This document shows, in pieces, positions 25,801 to 33,461 of a DNA stretch of 64,000 nt. The translations under genes were made by a program, and so were the position numbers. The first letter of the stretch is position 1. Every line of letters begins with the position of its first letter. Below the pieces are notes generated by a model. It was not told the origin of the DNA. It saw only the letters and a list, made by a program, of their open reading frames with translations, and made no database searches. The stretch is from Poriferisodalis sp965214215 (GTDB lineage: Bacteria; Actinomycetota; Acidimicrobiia; Acidimicrobiales; Poriferisodalaceae), in contig NZ_CBDCBD010000003.1 in NCBI RefSeq assembly GCF_965214215.1, positions 1,302,001 through 1,366,000 on the forward strand. Reading direction: 5' to 3'.

Positions 25801-26016
25801 CGCTACAGCACCAACCAGATCCGCTTCGTCGACATGGTCATCGACTACCTCACCGAGCACGGCACCGTCGAAGAGCGCCGCGTCTACGAGTCACCCTTCA
25901 TCAGCGTCGCCCCCGAAGGACCCGACGCCATCTTCGTGCCCGAAGACGTCGACGAGTTCTTCGAGATCGTCAAGCACCTTCGCAGCACAGCCGCCGTCTG
26001 ACCGGCTTACGCTGCC

Positions 26017-26640
26017 CTAAATCGGCAACCACCCCTGTGGTGCCTGCAACTTGTGGCCGTTGGCCTTGAAGATCGAGTCCGGCAGGCGGCTCCTGCGGAT
26101 GACGCCGTCTCCGATGGGAAGGGCCACACGGGCTGCTCGTCTGAGTTCAGCGGAACGCCTCTTTGGGGGAAATGCCACGACGACGGTCTTCGCTGGGTGC
26201 CTTCGTTGGACCGACTCGATTGGAGGTGCAAGATCACTGTCTCCCGAAATGACGATTGCGACATCGAACAGGTCGTCGTACGCATCGTCGAGAAGTCGCA
26301 CTGCGATGTTCACGTCCGTCTTCTTCTCCTCGCTGCGCTGCCATCTTTTGCCACATTGCTTGCATTGAGCGGGTTTTGAGAGGAAGTGGCCGAAGTCGAT
26401 TTCGACTCCTCCATGCGCCAGCAGCGCATCGATGTAGGTCCCTTGGCGGGCTTGCTTCTCGGGATCGTTCCTGACGCGGGTCGTGAAATAGCGGACGCTG
26501 ACGAGTTGTTGATGCGGCTTCAGCAGGTTGCTGCACATGGCCCTGAGATCCAGCCAGCGCGACGAGCCCAGCTTGGCTTCCATGAGACCGTGATAGAGGT
26601 TGAAGCCATCGATGTATGCGGCAACCCGTTCGACAGACAT
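26017..26640 (-). CDS. NYN-domain (LabA/DUF88-like) ribonuclease
   Basis: 207 residues. VAAYIDGFNLYHGLM at the N-terminus provides the first acidic residue, KKTDVNIAVRLLDDAYDDLF the second, and DVAIVISGDSDLAPPIESVQ the third cluster of the PIN-like NYN fold. A small zinc-ribbon-like insert (CKQCGKRW) sits in the middle. NYN proteins are metal-dependent nucleases, often acting on RNA. Monocistronic on the minus strand, convergent with hsdR (15 bases apart), and possibly an accessory of the defence island. Confidence 0.85.
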   Translation of the reverse strand: MSVERVAAYIDGFNLYHGLMEAKLGSSRWLDLRAMCSNLLKPHQQLVSVRYFTTRVRNDPEKQARQGTYIDALLAHGGVEIDFGHFLSKPAQCKQCGKRWQRSEEKKTDVNIAVRLLDDAYDDLFDVAIVISGDSDLAPPIESVQRRHPAKTVVVAFPPKRRSAELRRAARVALPIGDGVIRRSRLPDSIFKANGHKLQAPQGWLPI

Positions 26641-26690
26641 GGCACGTCGAGGTTAGATGTCCAATGGATTTGACAGGCGTACCGATGGCG

Positions 26691-26770
26691 GTACGCTGAG
26701 CGCACCCCACCGGGGCGCGTAACCCTGGTCCGACGGCCCCGGCTTCGGCCGGGGCTGTTTAGCGTCTGGG
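26691..26770 (+). repeat. 80-bp structured repeat, copy A
   Basis: Direct repeat of the copy at 27620-27699 with 5 differences in 80 positions. It contains a GC-rich 5' hairpin (CACCCCACCGGGGCGCG region) and a second hairpin GGCCCCGG-CTTC-GGCCGGGGC followed by TGTTT, which resembles an intrinsic terminator. In copy B one stem pair changes G-C to A-T on both arms. The strand is set by the T-run after the second hairpin. Confidence 0.75.
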
Positions 26771-26814
26771 CGAGAGTTCTCACAGGTGTTGCTGGTCCGT
26801 AATTCGTTCGCGCG

Positions 26815-26852
26815 CCCCCCCACCAATACGCGCCAGCGTATTGGTGGGGGGG
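26815..26852. repeat. Perfect 17-bp inverted repeat with a 4-base loop
   Basis: The left arm (26815-26831) begins with seven C and ends ACCAATACGC; the loop is GCCA; the right arm (26836-26852) is its exact complement. It lies in the gap before the DUF5131 pseudogene. There is no T-run after it, so it is not a standard terminator. Confidence 0.8.
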
Positions 26853-26970
26853 CAGCGAAGTCCGGAGGGGCCGCGCTTCGTGTCGTGCGCGATACACCGA
26901 CGCCCGCGATCGGCGACGAGATTCCGAATCTGGCCCCGTCGCTGTCACAGCCCGTCCCTACGGTTGGAGC

Positions 26971-27583
26971 GTGGCTGACAAGGCGGCGATCGAGTGGACC
27001 GAGGCGACGTGGAACCCGACCACGGGTTGCGATCGGGTGTCGCCGGGTTGTGATCGCTGCCATGCGCAGACCCTGACCAAGAGGCTCAAGGCGATGGGGT
27101 CGCCGAAATACCAGAACGACGGCGATCCGTCGACGAGCGGGCCGGGCTTCAAGCTCACCTTGTAGCGGTCATCGCTTGATATGCCTCGACGCTGGAGCGC
27201 ACCCCGCCTCGTGTTCGTGGACTCGATGAGCGATCTGTTCCATGACGATGTGCCGCCCGAGTTCATCGCGCAGGTCTTCGATGTCATCCGAGAGACGCCG
27301 CAGCACACCTACCAGGTGCTCACCAAGCGAGCGCAGCGACTCAGCTGGGTCGCGGGCGAGCTCGACTGGCCGCCGAACCTACCGATGGGCGTGAGCGTCG
27401 AGACCCGCCGGTACGCCTTCCGCATCGATCACCTGCGCAAGGTGACCGCAGCGGTGGGGGTTTGGGGGAGGCAGGACGCCCAAGGCCGGCGGCCGGGAAC
27501 TCGAGGGCGCGCTGTGGGACGAGCTGCCGCTCGAGGCGGCTCGGTCGAACGGCGGACGTTGGGAACTGCTGGCTAGCGCCTAG
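26971..27583 (+). pseudogene. DUF5131 (phage Gp37/Gp68-type) gene, broken
   Basis: Starts MADKAAIEWTEATWNPTTGC then DRVSPGCDRCHA, the Cys-rich N-terminus of DUF5131 proteins (radical-SAM-like CxxxCxxC pattern). A TAG at 27163-27165 interrupts the frame exactly where family members read LTLHP. The frame continues with SSLDMPRRWSAPRLVFVDSM, SDLFHDDVPP and GVSVETRRYAF. After LRKV the central part is missing and the sequence jumps to another frame reading GRTPKAGGRELEGALWDELP. So there is one nonsense change plus an internal deletion. Flanked by the two 80-bp repeats. Confidence 0.75.
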
Positions 27584-27619
27584 GTGCGGCACGGCACCGC
27601 CCTTCCAGTGATGCCTTCG

Positions 27620-27699
27620 GTACGATGAGCGCACCCCACCGGGGCGCGTAACCCCGGTCCGACGGCCCCGACTTCGGTCGGGGCTGTTTAGCGTTTGGG
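27620..27699 (+). repeat. 80-bp structured repeat, copy B
   Basis: Second copy of the repeat at 26691-26770, same orientation, 929 bases downstream, on the other side of the DUF5131 pseudogene. The second hairpin reads GGCCCCGA-CTTC-GGTCGGGGC and keeps pairing through a compensatory change. It ends close to the convergent hicB-like gene and may terminate transcription toward it. Confidence 0.75.
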
Positions 27700-27744
27700 G
27701 GTCGACCTCGTTCACATCAGGACCCGTTGCCCCTGCAACGTGAT

Positions 27745-28119
27745 TCAGTCGGCCACGAGCTGCTGGACTCGTTGGTGGGACACGCCGAGCAGTCGAGCCG
27801 CATCCCGGCGTGAGACGCCGGCCTCGGTGAGCCGCAGCGCAGCGGCCCGCTGGCGAGCCAAGTAGATCTCGTGCGCTTCCAGCGCTTGGTCGCGCAGGCG
27901 CGCGAGTTCATCGATATCGACGTCCGCAACGCAGATGCGCTCGTCGATTTCCACGAAGGATTCGGGGATGTCGGCGGTGACGGCGATGGCCTCGCGGGCA
28001 TTCGTCGCCGCTTCGTCGAGGTTCCGGCCGAAGGTGTGGATATCGGCCATGCCCTCGATGTCGATGAGCCAAGCGTCGTCACCCGGATCACGCCGGTAGG
28101 TCACGGTGTAGCTGGTCAT
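27745..28119 (-). CDS. HicB-family antitoxin-like protein (orphan)
   Basis: About 124 residues from ATG 28119 (an ATG 12 bases earlier is also possible). YRRDPGDDAWLIDIEGMADI, then HTFGRNLDEAATNAREAIAV is the HicB fold, normally an antitoxin binding HicA. The C-terminal LTEAGVSRRDAARLLGVSHQ, then RVQQLVAD is a helix-turn-helix for autoregulation. No HicA-like gene is adjacent, so it is an orphan or has lost its toxin. Confidence 0.75.
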   Translation of the reverse strand: MTSYTVTYRRDPGDDAWLIDIEGMADIHTFGRNLDEAATNAREAIAVTADIPESFVEIDERICVADVDIDELARLRDQALEAHEIYLARQRAAALRLTEAGVSRRDAARLLGVSHQRVQQLVAD

Positions 28120-28285
28120 CGTCTCAGCCATCCTTTCCCGAGGCACGGTTCGAGCTGGCGCGACGTGCACAACAGCTTGCCGCTCGTCTGTGTCAACCGC
28201 GCTAGACAGCGTCATTCTGTGCCAGGCCGGCGGCCGCTGCGTACTGCTTGCGCGTGCCGGTCGCTAGGTGCGGACAGAGATTCCG

Positions 28286-28301
28286 TATATAGGGATATAG
28301 T
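28286..28301 (+). promoter_or_regulatory. Operator/-10 region of the MNT gene
   Basis: TATAT-AGGG-ATATA (28286-28299) is a perfect inverted repeat. It overlaps TATAGT at 28296-28301, a good -10 box nine bases before the ATG. An HTH-containing product follows, so autorepression here is plausible. Confidence 0.45.
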
Positions 28302-28310
28302 TTCCAAAAT

Positions 28311-28901
28311 ATGGGCAAGTCGGCTACGCCGAAGCTGCTGCCGCTGCTGCGATCGCGTCAGCAGGGCGAGATCTTGGCGCGGCTGCTCGGCGACCCTGAA
28401 CTCGAAGCGAGCGTCACGGACATCGCAGCGATGCTGGGCGCACCGATCAGCTCGGTGCACCGCGAGATCGAGCGGGCACACGCGGCTGGCATCGTCACGA
28501 GTCGGAAAATCGGCAACGTCCGGCTCGTGCGGGCCGACACCGACAGTCCCTACTACGCGGGACTCGCCGACGTGCTGGTCAAGGCATTCGGCCCCCCGCA
28601 AGTGCTTGCGGAAGTGCTCGAAAATGTCGACGGCATCGAGGCTGCGTATATCTTCGGATCGTGGGCAGCCCGTTGGGCTGAAGTCGGGGGCAACCGTCCC
28701 GTCGCGGACATCGACGTCCTCGTGCTTGGCGCTCCGGATCGTGATCGGCTCTATGCAGCGCTTTCCGCCGCCGAAGAACGACTCGGACGTCCGGTCCAGG
28801 TAGCCGTGCGCCCGGCGGACTGGATTGCCAACGGCACCGACAGCTTCCACGCAACCGTCGTCAGCCGGCCTCTGGTTCAGATCGATCTCGGTCAGGGCTG
28901 A
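28311..28901 (+). CDS. HTH-MNT nucleotidyltransferase (MntA-type antitoxin)
   Basis: 196 residues. The N-terminal winged helix (EASVTDIAAMLGAPISSVHR, then EIERAHAAGIVTSRKIGNVR) is followed by a minimal nucleotidyltransferase: AYIFGSWAARWAEVGG with the GS motif and ADIDVLVLG with the DxD metal pair. MNT proteins of this type AMPylate and silence HEPN ribonuclease toxins. The matching HEPN gene is convergent, overlaps it by 41 bases, and is interrupted by a TAG. ATG 28311 is nearly leaderless with respect to the -10 box. Confidence 0.8.
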   Translation: MGKSATPKLLPLLRSRQQGEILARLLGDPELEASVTDIAAMLGAPISSVHREIERAHAAGIVTSRKIGNVRLVRADTDSPYYAGLADVLVKAFGPPQVLAEVLENVDGIEAAYIFGSWAARWAEVGGNRPVADIDVLVLGAPDRDRLYAALSAAEERLGRPVQVAVRPADWIANGTDSFHATVVSRPLVQIDLGQG

Positions 28902-29373
28902 ACGGCTCCAAGGCATCTTCTTCGCCGACCCTGCGCGAGCCCTCCAGAGCAGCCTCGGCGAGTGAGATCGCCCACCGCGCGTCCTCGCCTGTCAGTGGCG
29001 GCGTGTCAGCGTCGTAGTACCGGGCAGCGTGCCGATTCCGGCAGAGCCTCTCATACGTCGGCTTCGCAAACTGGGGGATCGAATCCACAAATTGCGACGA
29101 GACAGCGTCTTCAACAGCAATATGAGAGCCCTCCCCGGACATCGGCCGCAGACACTGGCGCAGCAACAGTGATTCGGCCGCCTACCGGTATGCGTCGTAC
29201 GCAAGGGACAACGCGCCTGCGATGTCGTCGATTTCGAGCACAGCGATCGCCGCGCCGAGCCTCCTTTCAGCTTGACCGAGCACCCAGGCACCCGCTTGTT
29301 GTCGGCCTTCAACGGCAACCCGCTCGAGTCGTCCCGCTTCGATGAGGCAGGCGATGGTGCTTCGGCCTTGCAT
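28861..29373 (-). pseudogene. HEPN-domain toxin gene with an in-frame TAG
   Basis: Reading from ATG 29373: GAWVLGQAERRLGAAIAVLE, ALSLAYDAYR, then TAG at 29182-29184, then in the same frame AAESLLLRQCLRPMSGEGSH, QFAKPTYERLCRNRHAARYY and ARWAISLAEAALEGSRRV. The two halves form one HEPN protein of about 170 residues; RNRHAARY carries the R/H pair. The TAG falls just before AAESLLLRQ, so a normal product cannot form. Convergent with the intact MNT partner. Confidence 0.7.
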
Positions 29374-29459
29374 CTCGCCGACCGTAGCGACACGCCTGAC
29401 GAACAGAGCCAGAGATTTCGCGATGGTCGGCGTGGGGCATTCGGGGGGTTGCGTACGTT

Positions 29460-29654
29460 TGCGGCATCGTCGGGCAGGTCGGCTGTGGGCTCGGACGCGA
29501 GCTCGGCAGTGACGATGATGTTGCCGCTCTGGAGGATCGTGGCGGGGTCGGCGTAGCCGACCTCTGCCAGCTTGGGGCGAAGCTCGGCCATGGGCACCCG
29601 GTTGTGTCCGCCGACGTTGATGCCCCGGGGGAGAACGACACAGCGGATGGTTAT
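29460..29654 (-). pseudogene. DUF1697 gene fragment
   Basis: Reads ITIRCVVLPRGINVGGHNRV, then PMAELRPKLAEVGYADPATI and LQSGNIIV, the N-terminal third of DUF1697 proteins (usual form LLRGINVGG). The first codon is ATA where ATG is expected, and similarity stops after about 50 residues; the rest of the family's 170 or so residues is missing. A dead fragment next to the broken HEPN gene. Confidence 0.6.
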
Positions 29655-29664
29655 GGTCGCCGGC

Positions 29665-29838
29665 TCAGCCGGACTCGCGGGCGAGACGATCGAGAATCCG
29701 GCGGTTGCGCTTCATGGAGGCGGCGAGGCGTTCTTGGAATGAGTCGTTGGCGTGACAGGCGGCATGGGCGTGTCCTTCGTCGGCGCGGCAGCGCACGCGG
29801 GCGTGTCCTTCGTCGGCGTTGCAGGTCGCTGGGGCCAT
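29665..29838 (-). CDS. Small hypothetical protein with an internal repeat
   Basis: 57 residues from ATG 29838. It contains the near-repeat NADEGHARVRC and RADEGHAHAAC, caused by a 20-base direct repeat in the DNA near 29766 and 29799, then a basic helix SFQERLAASMKRNRRILDRL. No family recognised and no ribosome-binding site seen, so it may not be a gene. Confidence 0.25.
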   Translation of the reverse strand: MAPATCNADEGHARVRCRADEGHAHAACHANDSFQERLAASMKRNRRILDRLARESG

Positions 29839-30135
29839 GCGAGAACGGTAGGGCAGCGGCGGGTTCGAGACTGCCCGATTTCCGGCCGCGGTGCAGCTCG
29901 GGTAGCGACACGCTGAATTGTGGTTCCGCCATGGCTGTGCGGCTGCCCGACCGGTCGGAGTGTCCCATGTTCCGTGTAAGCGGGCCGGTCGGTGCGCGCC
30001 AGCAGCCCGCAAACCAACCCGACAGATCAAGGCACCGACGCCCGTCGCACCCAGAGTCAGACCAGCTCATCGAGACACCGAACGCATCCTCCCGAGCCGG
30101 AACCCGGCCCGAACTGCTGACCCCAAGATCATGAC

Positions 30136-30242
30136 TGTCACACCCCTTTTCTACGTTGGCCGATATGAGTTTGCGGCCGTCACTTCGTCCGACCGGGGTT
30201 CGGAGATGGGTTGTGGTGAACGAATGTCACACCCCTCTTCTA
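30136..30242 (+). repeat. Direct repeat upstream of the DUF222-HNH gene
   Basis: TGTCACACCCCTTTTCTA at 30136-30153 recurs as TGTCACACCCCTCTTCTA at 30225-30242, 89 bases apart, 17 of 18 identical. The second copy ends 11 bases before the ATG of the nuclease gene, so it could be a regulatory site or part of the element's boundary. Confidence 0.6.
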
Positions 30243-30253
30243 AGGTCGCTGTC

Positions 30254-31981
30254 ATGAACTCCGCCTCACGCCCGTCGGAAGTCGGCAGCCGGGGGACCCC
30301 GCGCCGCCCCGCCGTGAGTGGTGCCTGCCTGGTGGAGTTGCGCGCACGGCTGGTACGGCGCTGCAAGGACGACTCTGGCGACGGCAATGTCGTTCGGCGA
30401 GCAGTCGAATCCGCGGTGGGGTCGGTCGCGGGTGCGGGTCCATTGGTCGATGCGAAGGCGGTTCGATCCGCCCACGACGAAGACTTGGTGTGGTGTGCGC
30501 AGTCGGTGCAACGGGCCATCAACATGCTTGAGGGAGCGCGCAGCTCGCTGGCCGCTGAAGTAGTTCGACGTCAATTGCATGCACGCCGCGGGGAGGCCTC
30601 AGGGGCAGAGACGCTGGTCAATGCAACGGCGGTGGGCGGCGCGTTGGCGCGCCGGATCGAACGCGAGGCTCAGGCCCTGGGCGCCCACCCTCCCGTGGCC
30701 GAATCGCTGGGGCGGGGTGAGATCACCTCAGATCAGGCGGCGGTGGTAGCCGCGGCAGATGTACCCGACGACGTGCGGAGCGATCTGTGCAAACAGGCGA
30801 GGAACCAGACAGCAGATCAGACGCGGCAGACAGTGCGTAGTGCGGAAGCAGCGTGGCGGCGCGAGAGCGAAGCGCAACGGCATGCGCGCCAGCGCGCAGC
30901 GAGGTCGGCGTCGATGTGGATCTACCCGAACGACGGCATGTGGCACCTGCGGGCCAAGTTCGATGCGTTGACGGGGGACGCGATCAACCGCCTCTTGATC
31001 AGCGCCATCGAACGGAACTGGCGCAGTGACAAGGACTTGCCCGAATCGAAGCGGCGCAGCGTGCAACAGCGCGCTGCCGACGCGCTCGCATGGCTGCTCA
31101 CCTCGGCCGGCGTCCCAGGCGCGGGAGTTGCGGGCGGAGACGGTGCGACTCCCAGCGGCGCCCTGCATGCCGGCGCGATGCCGCGGGTTGGTGCGGCGGA
31201 CGGTGGCGCCCTGCATGCCGATGCGATGCCGCGGGTTGGTGCGGCGGACGGTGGCGCCCTGCATGCCGGCGCGACGCCGTGGGATGCTGCGGCGGCCGAT
31301 GGTGCTCCCGGCGCGGGGCGTGCGTCCCGTGGTGCTTCCGGTGCGGGGTCTGCAGCTCGTGATGCTGGAGGCGTTGTCGGCGAGGGCTTGAGAGACGACG
31401 GCTGGGTTGTTCCGAGTCCGACACAGATGATCGTGCTTACGACCCTGGACAATCTGCGTGGTGCTTCGGCGGGCAGGCAGCCTGATGCTGGCTGCACGGG
31501 CGCAGCCTCGATTCCGGTGCGCGATCTCTTGGCAGTTCCCGGCGCCGTGGCAACCACCGAGACCGGCACCGTGCTTGGCGTGGCTGACGCGCGCAAGATC
31601 GCCTGTGACACTCGTGTCATCCCCGTGGTGATGAGTGGTCTCGGCGAAGTGCTTGATGTCGGGCGGGCCACTCGCACCATCCCGCCGGCGATCCGCCGAG
31701 CACTGATTGCCCGCGATCAAGGCTGCGTTTGGCCCGGCTGCGACCGGGCCCCGATCCACTGCGACGGGCATCACATTCAGCACTGGCTCGACGACGGCCC
31801 GACGAGCCTGGTCAACCTGGCCCTGTTGTGTCACAGCCACCATCACCGCTTGCACAAGTACAACTTGATGCTGCATCCCCCGCAGGGTCCGGCCCCGCCC
31901 GGCGAGGGGTGGACGGTCACGCCGGCCCCACCGCGCAAAGCCCGTACGCCAGCTACGGACCGCGTCCGGCAGAACTGCTGA
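30254..31981 (+). CDS. DUF222 / HNH endonuclease (13E12-type repeat family)
   Basis: 575 residues. N-terminal DUF222 (AVRSAHDEDLVWCAQSVQRA, EITSDQAAVVAAADVPDDVR, FDALTGDAINRLLISAIERN), and a C-terminal HNH nuclease: CVWPGCDRAPIHCDGHHIQH, then LALLCHSHHHRLHKY, with all Cys/His ligands. Between them lies an Ala/Gly-rich segment with three 16-residue repeats (GALHAGAMPRVGAADG). Genes of this kind are abundant, mobile-looking elements in actinobacteria. ATG 30254 follows the second TGTCACACCCC repeat. The product is probably a DNA nuclease of an intron-less homing or parasitic type (inference). Confidence 0.85.
   Translation: MNSASRPSEVGSRGTPRRPAVSGACLVELRARLVRRCKDDSGDGNVVRRAVESAVGSVAGAGPLVDAKAVRSAHDEDLVWCAQSVQRAINMLEGARSSLAAEVVRRQLHARRGEASGAETLVNATAVGGALARRIEREAQALGAHPPVAESLGRGEITSDQAAVVAAADVPDDVRSDLCKQARNQTADQTRQTVRSAEAAWRRESEAQRHARQRAARSASMWIYPNDGMWHLRAKFDALTGDAINRLLISAIERNWRSDKDLPESKRRSVQQRAADALAWLLTSAGVPGAGVAGGDGATPSGALHAGAMPRVGAADGGALHADAMPRVGAADGGALHAGATPWDAAAADGAPGAGRASRGASGAGSAARDAGGVVGEGLRDDGWVVPSPTQMIVLTTLDNLRGASAGRQPDAGCTGAASIPVRDLLAVPGAVATTETGTVLGVADARKIACDTRVIPVVMSGLGEVLDVGRATRTIPPAIRRALIARDQGCVWPGCDRAPIHCDGHHIQHWLDDGPTSLVNLALLCHSHHHRLHKYNLMLHPPQGPAPPGEGWTVTPAPPRKARTPATDRVRQNC
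31157..31300 (+). repeat. Three tandem 48-bp units inside the HNH gene
   Basis: Units begin GGCGCCCTGCATGCC at 31157, 31205 and 31253, period 48 bases or 16 codons, so the frame is kept. The third unit has diverged. They lengthen the linker between the DUF222 and HNH domains. Confidence 0.8.
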
Positions 31982-32050
31982 TCAGATTCGTCAAGCGGAC
32001 GCGACATGCAGAACCGCTGCGAAGACTGATGACAGGGCGCCGAGGACGGA

Positions 32051-32360
32051 AGCGAGAAATCGACGTGTGGAACCAGCGGGCGGCAAGTGTGGCCGGGAAC
32101 CGACGCGACGGAAGCGAGAAATCGACGTGTGGAACCAGCGGGCGGCAAGTGTGGTCGGGAACCGACGCTGCGGAAGCGAGAAATCGACGTTTGGAACCAG
32201 CGGGCGGCAAGTGTGGTCGGGAACCGACGCTGCGGAAGCGAGAAATCGACGTGTGGAACCAGCGGGCGGCAAGTGTGGTCGGGAACCGACGCTGCGGAAG
32301 CGAGAAATCGACGTGTGGAACCAGCGGGCGGCAAGTGTGCTTGGGAACCGACGCGACGGA
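32051..32360. repeat. Five tandem copies of a 62-bp unit
   Basis: Units begin AGCGAGAAATCGACG at 32051, 32113, 32175, 32237 and 32299, head to tail without spacers. Each holds a short hairpin, GTCGG-GAA-CCGAC in the middle copies. Copies differ at only a few sites. 62 is not a multiple of 3, so any coding frame would rotate; it is probably non-coding. It lies between the HNH gene and the flavoprotein gene. Confidence 0.9.
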
Positions 32361-32405
32361 GGCGAAACGACGAGACTCAAGCGACGGAGTTCAAGAGAGG
32401 GATCC

Positions 32406-33041
32406 ATGGACAGACAAGTCAGTCAGATCAGTGACACGACTGCACTGCGGGAGATCTATCGCCAGCCGTCCAAGCTGGTTGCCAACAAGAACGTGTCGGC
32501 GATCGATGCTGAGTCGGCCCGGTTCTTGGCGCTCTCGCCGCTGTGCGTGCTGGCGACCCATGGACCGGGTGGGACTGACGCCTCGCCCCGCGGCGGGCCT
32601 GCCGGATTCGCCCGTGTGCTCGATGACGGTGCACAGTTGGCCTTCGGCGACCTTGCCGGCAACAACCGTCTCGATTCGTACACGAACTTCCTGGACAATC
32701 CCCAGGTCGGCTTGATCTTCTTCGCGCCCGGCAGCGACCACACCGTGCGGGTGAACGGCACTGCCTCGCTCACGACCGACCCCGACATCTGCGCTGCAGC
32801 GACTGTGGGGGATCGGGTGCCCAAGACGGCCGTGGTCGTCGATGTCGACGAGTGCTTCCTGCACTGTGGCAAGGCTTTGATTCGCGCCAATATCTGGGAC
32901 ACCTCCACGTGGCCCGAGAGCGAGGTGCCCACCGCGGGGGAGATCCTCGCCTCCCAGCACGAGCTACGGGCCGAGCCCGAGGAAATCGACCAGAACCTCG
33001 AAGCGGGCTATGAAGCCACGCTGTGGTCCGACGCGGGTTGA
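32406..33041 (+). CDS. PPOX-type FMN-dependent flavoprotein (MSMEG_1061 family)
   Basis: 211 residues. LREIYRQPSKLVANKNVSAI, then FLALSPLCVLATHGPGGTDA, SPRGGPAGFARV, FGDLAGNNRLDSYTNFLDNP and VGLIFFAPGSDHTVRVNGTA form the split-barrel pyridoxamine-phosphate-oxidase-like fold with the FMN/F420-binding pattern of MSMEG_1061 proteins. Substrate unknown; a general oxidoreductase. ATG 32406 follows GAGAGG. Its last four codons lie inside the first unit of a 17-bp repeat array that continues downstream. Confidence 0.85.
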   Translation: MDRQVSQISDTTALREIYRQPSKLVANKNVSAIDAESARFLALSPLCVLATHGPGGTDASPRGGPAGFARVLDDGAQLAFGDLAGNNRLDSYTNFLDNPQVGLIFFAPGSDHTVRVNGTASLTTDPDICAAATVGDRVPKTAVVVDVDECFLHCGKALIRANIWDTSTWPESEVPTAGEILASQHELRAEPEEIDQNLEAGYEATLWSDAG

Positions 33042-33188
33042 ACCCCGACGCAAGTTGAGCCCGGAGGCGGGTTGAGCCCGGAGGCGGGTGCTCCCACGCG
33101 GCTTGAGCTCCTACGCGGCTTGAGTTCCGACGCGGCTTGAGTTCCGACGCGGCTTGAGTTCCGAGGCGGGTGCTCCCACGCGGGTTGA
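33030..33188. repeat. Degenerate 17-bp tandem repeats, about ten units
   Basis: The unit is roughly GACGCGGCTTGAGTTCC; three central units are identical and outer ones drift, with some 15-base variants. The array starts inside the end of the flavoprotein gene, whose TGA stop is part of the TTGA in the first unit. The rest of the gap to 33461 has no gene I can support. Confidence 0.75.
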
Positions 33189-33461
33189 TCGCGGAACCTC
33201 CCTCGCCGGCGCACTGAGGACTCGAGCCAGTCGGCACAGATGCCAGAGCTGGGTAGGCGGCAGCAGACTCGGCGACGTTGCGACCGGTTCCCTATCGGAT
33301 GCACGGCGATGCGTCTCTGACGCCGTCCAAGGGATGCGGTGCGGTGCAGATCTCTCGCCTGCCGGATCGCCGGTCGCAGAGGCTCATGCCGCCTCCACAG
33401 CGGGCGTACCTACCCGCGCGGTTCCGCAGCCCGGTCCATTCAGATGCCCTCGGCGAACGGT

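Larger units (their letters stand above)
21117..26001 (+). pseudogene. hsdR: Type I restriction endonuclease subunit split by an ISL3-family element
   Basis: Restored length is 1154 residues. The first 94 codons (EFESASRAEGYTLSDPGAAV, ARKSLESAVKWIYQHDPS, ARKIQRAGNR) lie before the element. The rest resumes in frame with AVHQSKAPSKLEAVEIVSAL. Downstream are a coiled coil, the nuclease motif (DYVLWGADGLPLAVVEAKK), Walker A MATGAGKTRT, DEAH box VVIDEAHRS, helicase motif QMLGRGTRL, an acidic Gly/Asp-rich linker near 25480, and the C-terminal domain. Only the N-terminal HEPN/DUF4145-like part is cut off, so a 1041-residue product from an internal start near 22876 is conceivable, but restriction activity is probably lost. 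Confidence 0.85.

Noticed and set aside
26815..26852. Rho-independent terminator
   Set aside because: The hairpin is followed by GCAGCG, not by a T-run.
32051..32360. CRISPR array
   Set aside because: The 62-bp units are contiguous and without variable spacers, and no cas genes are near.
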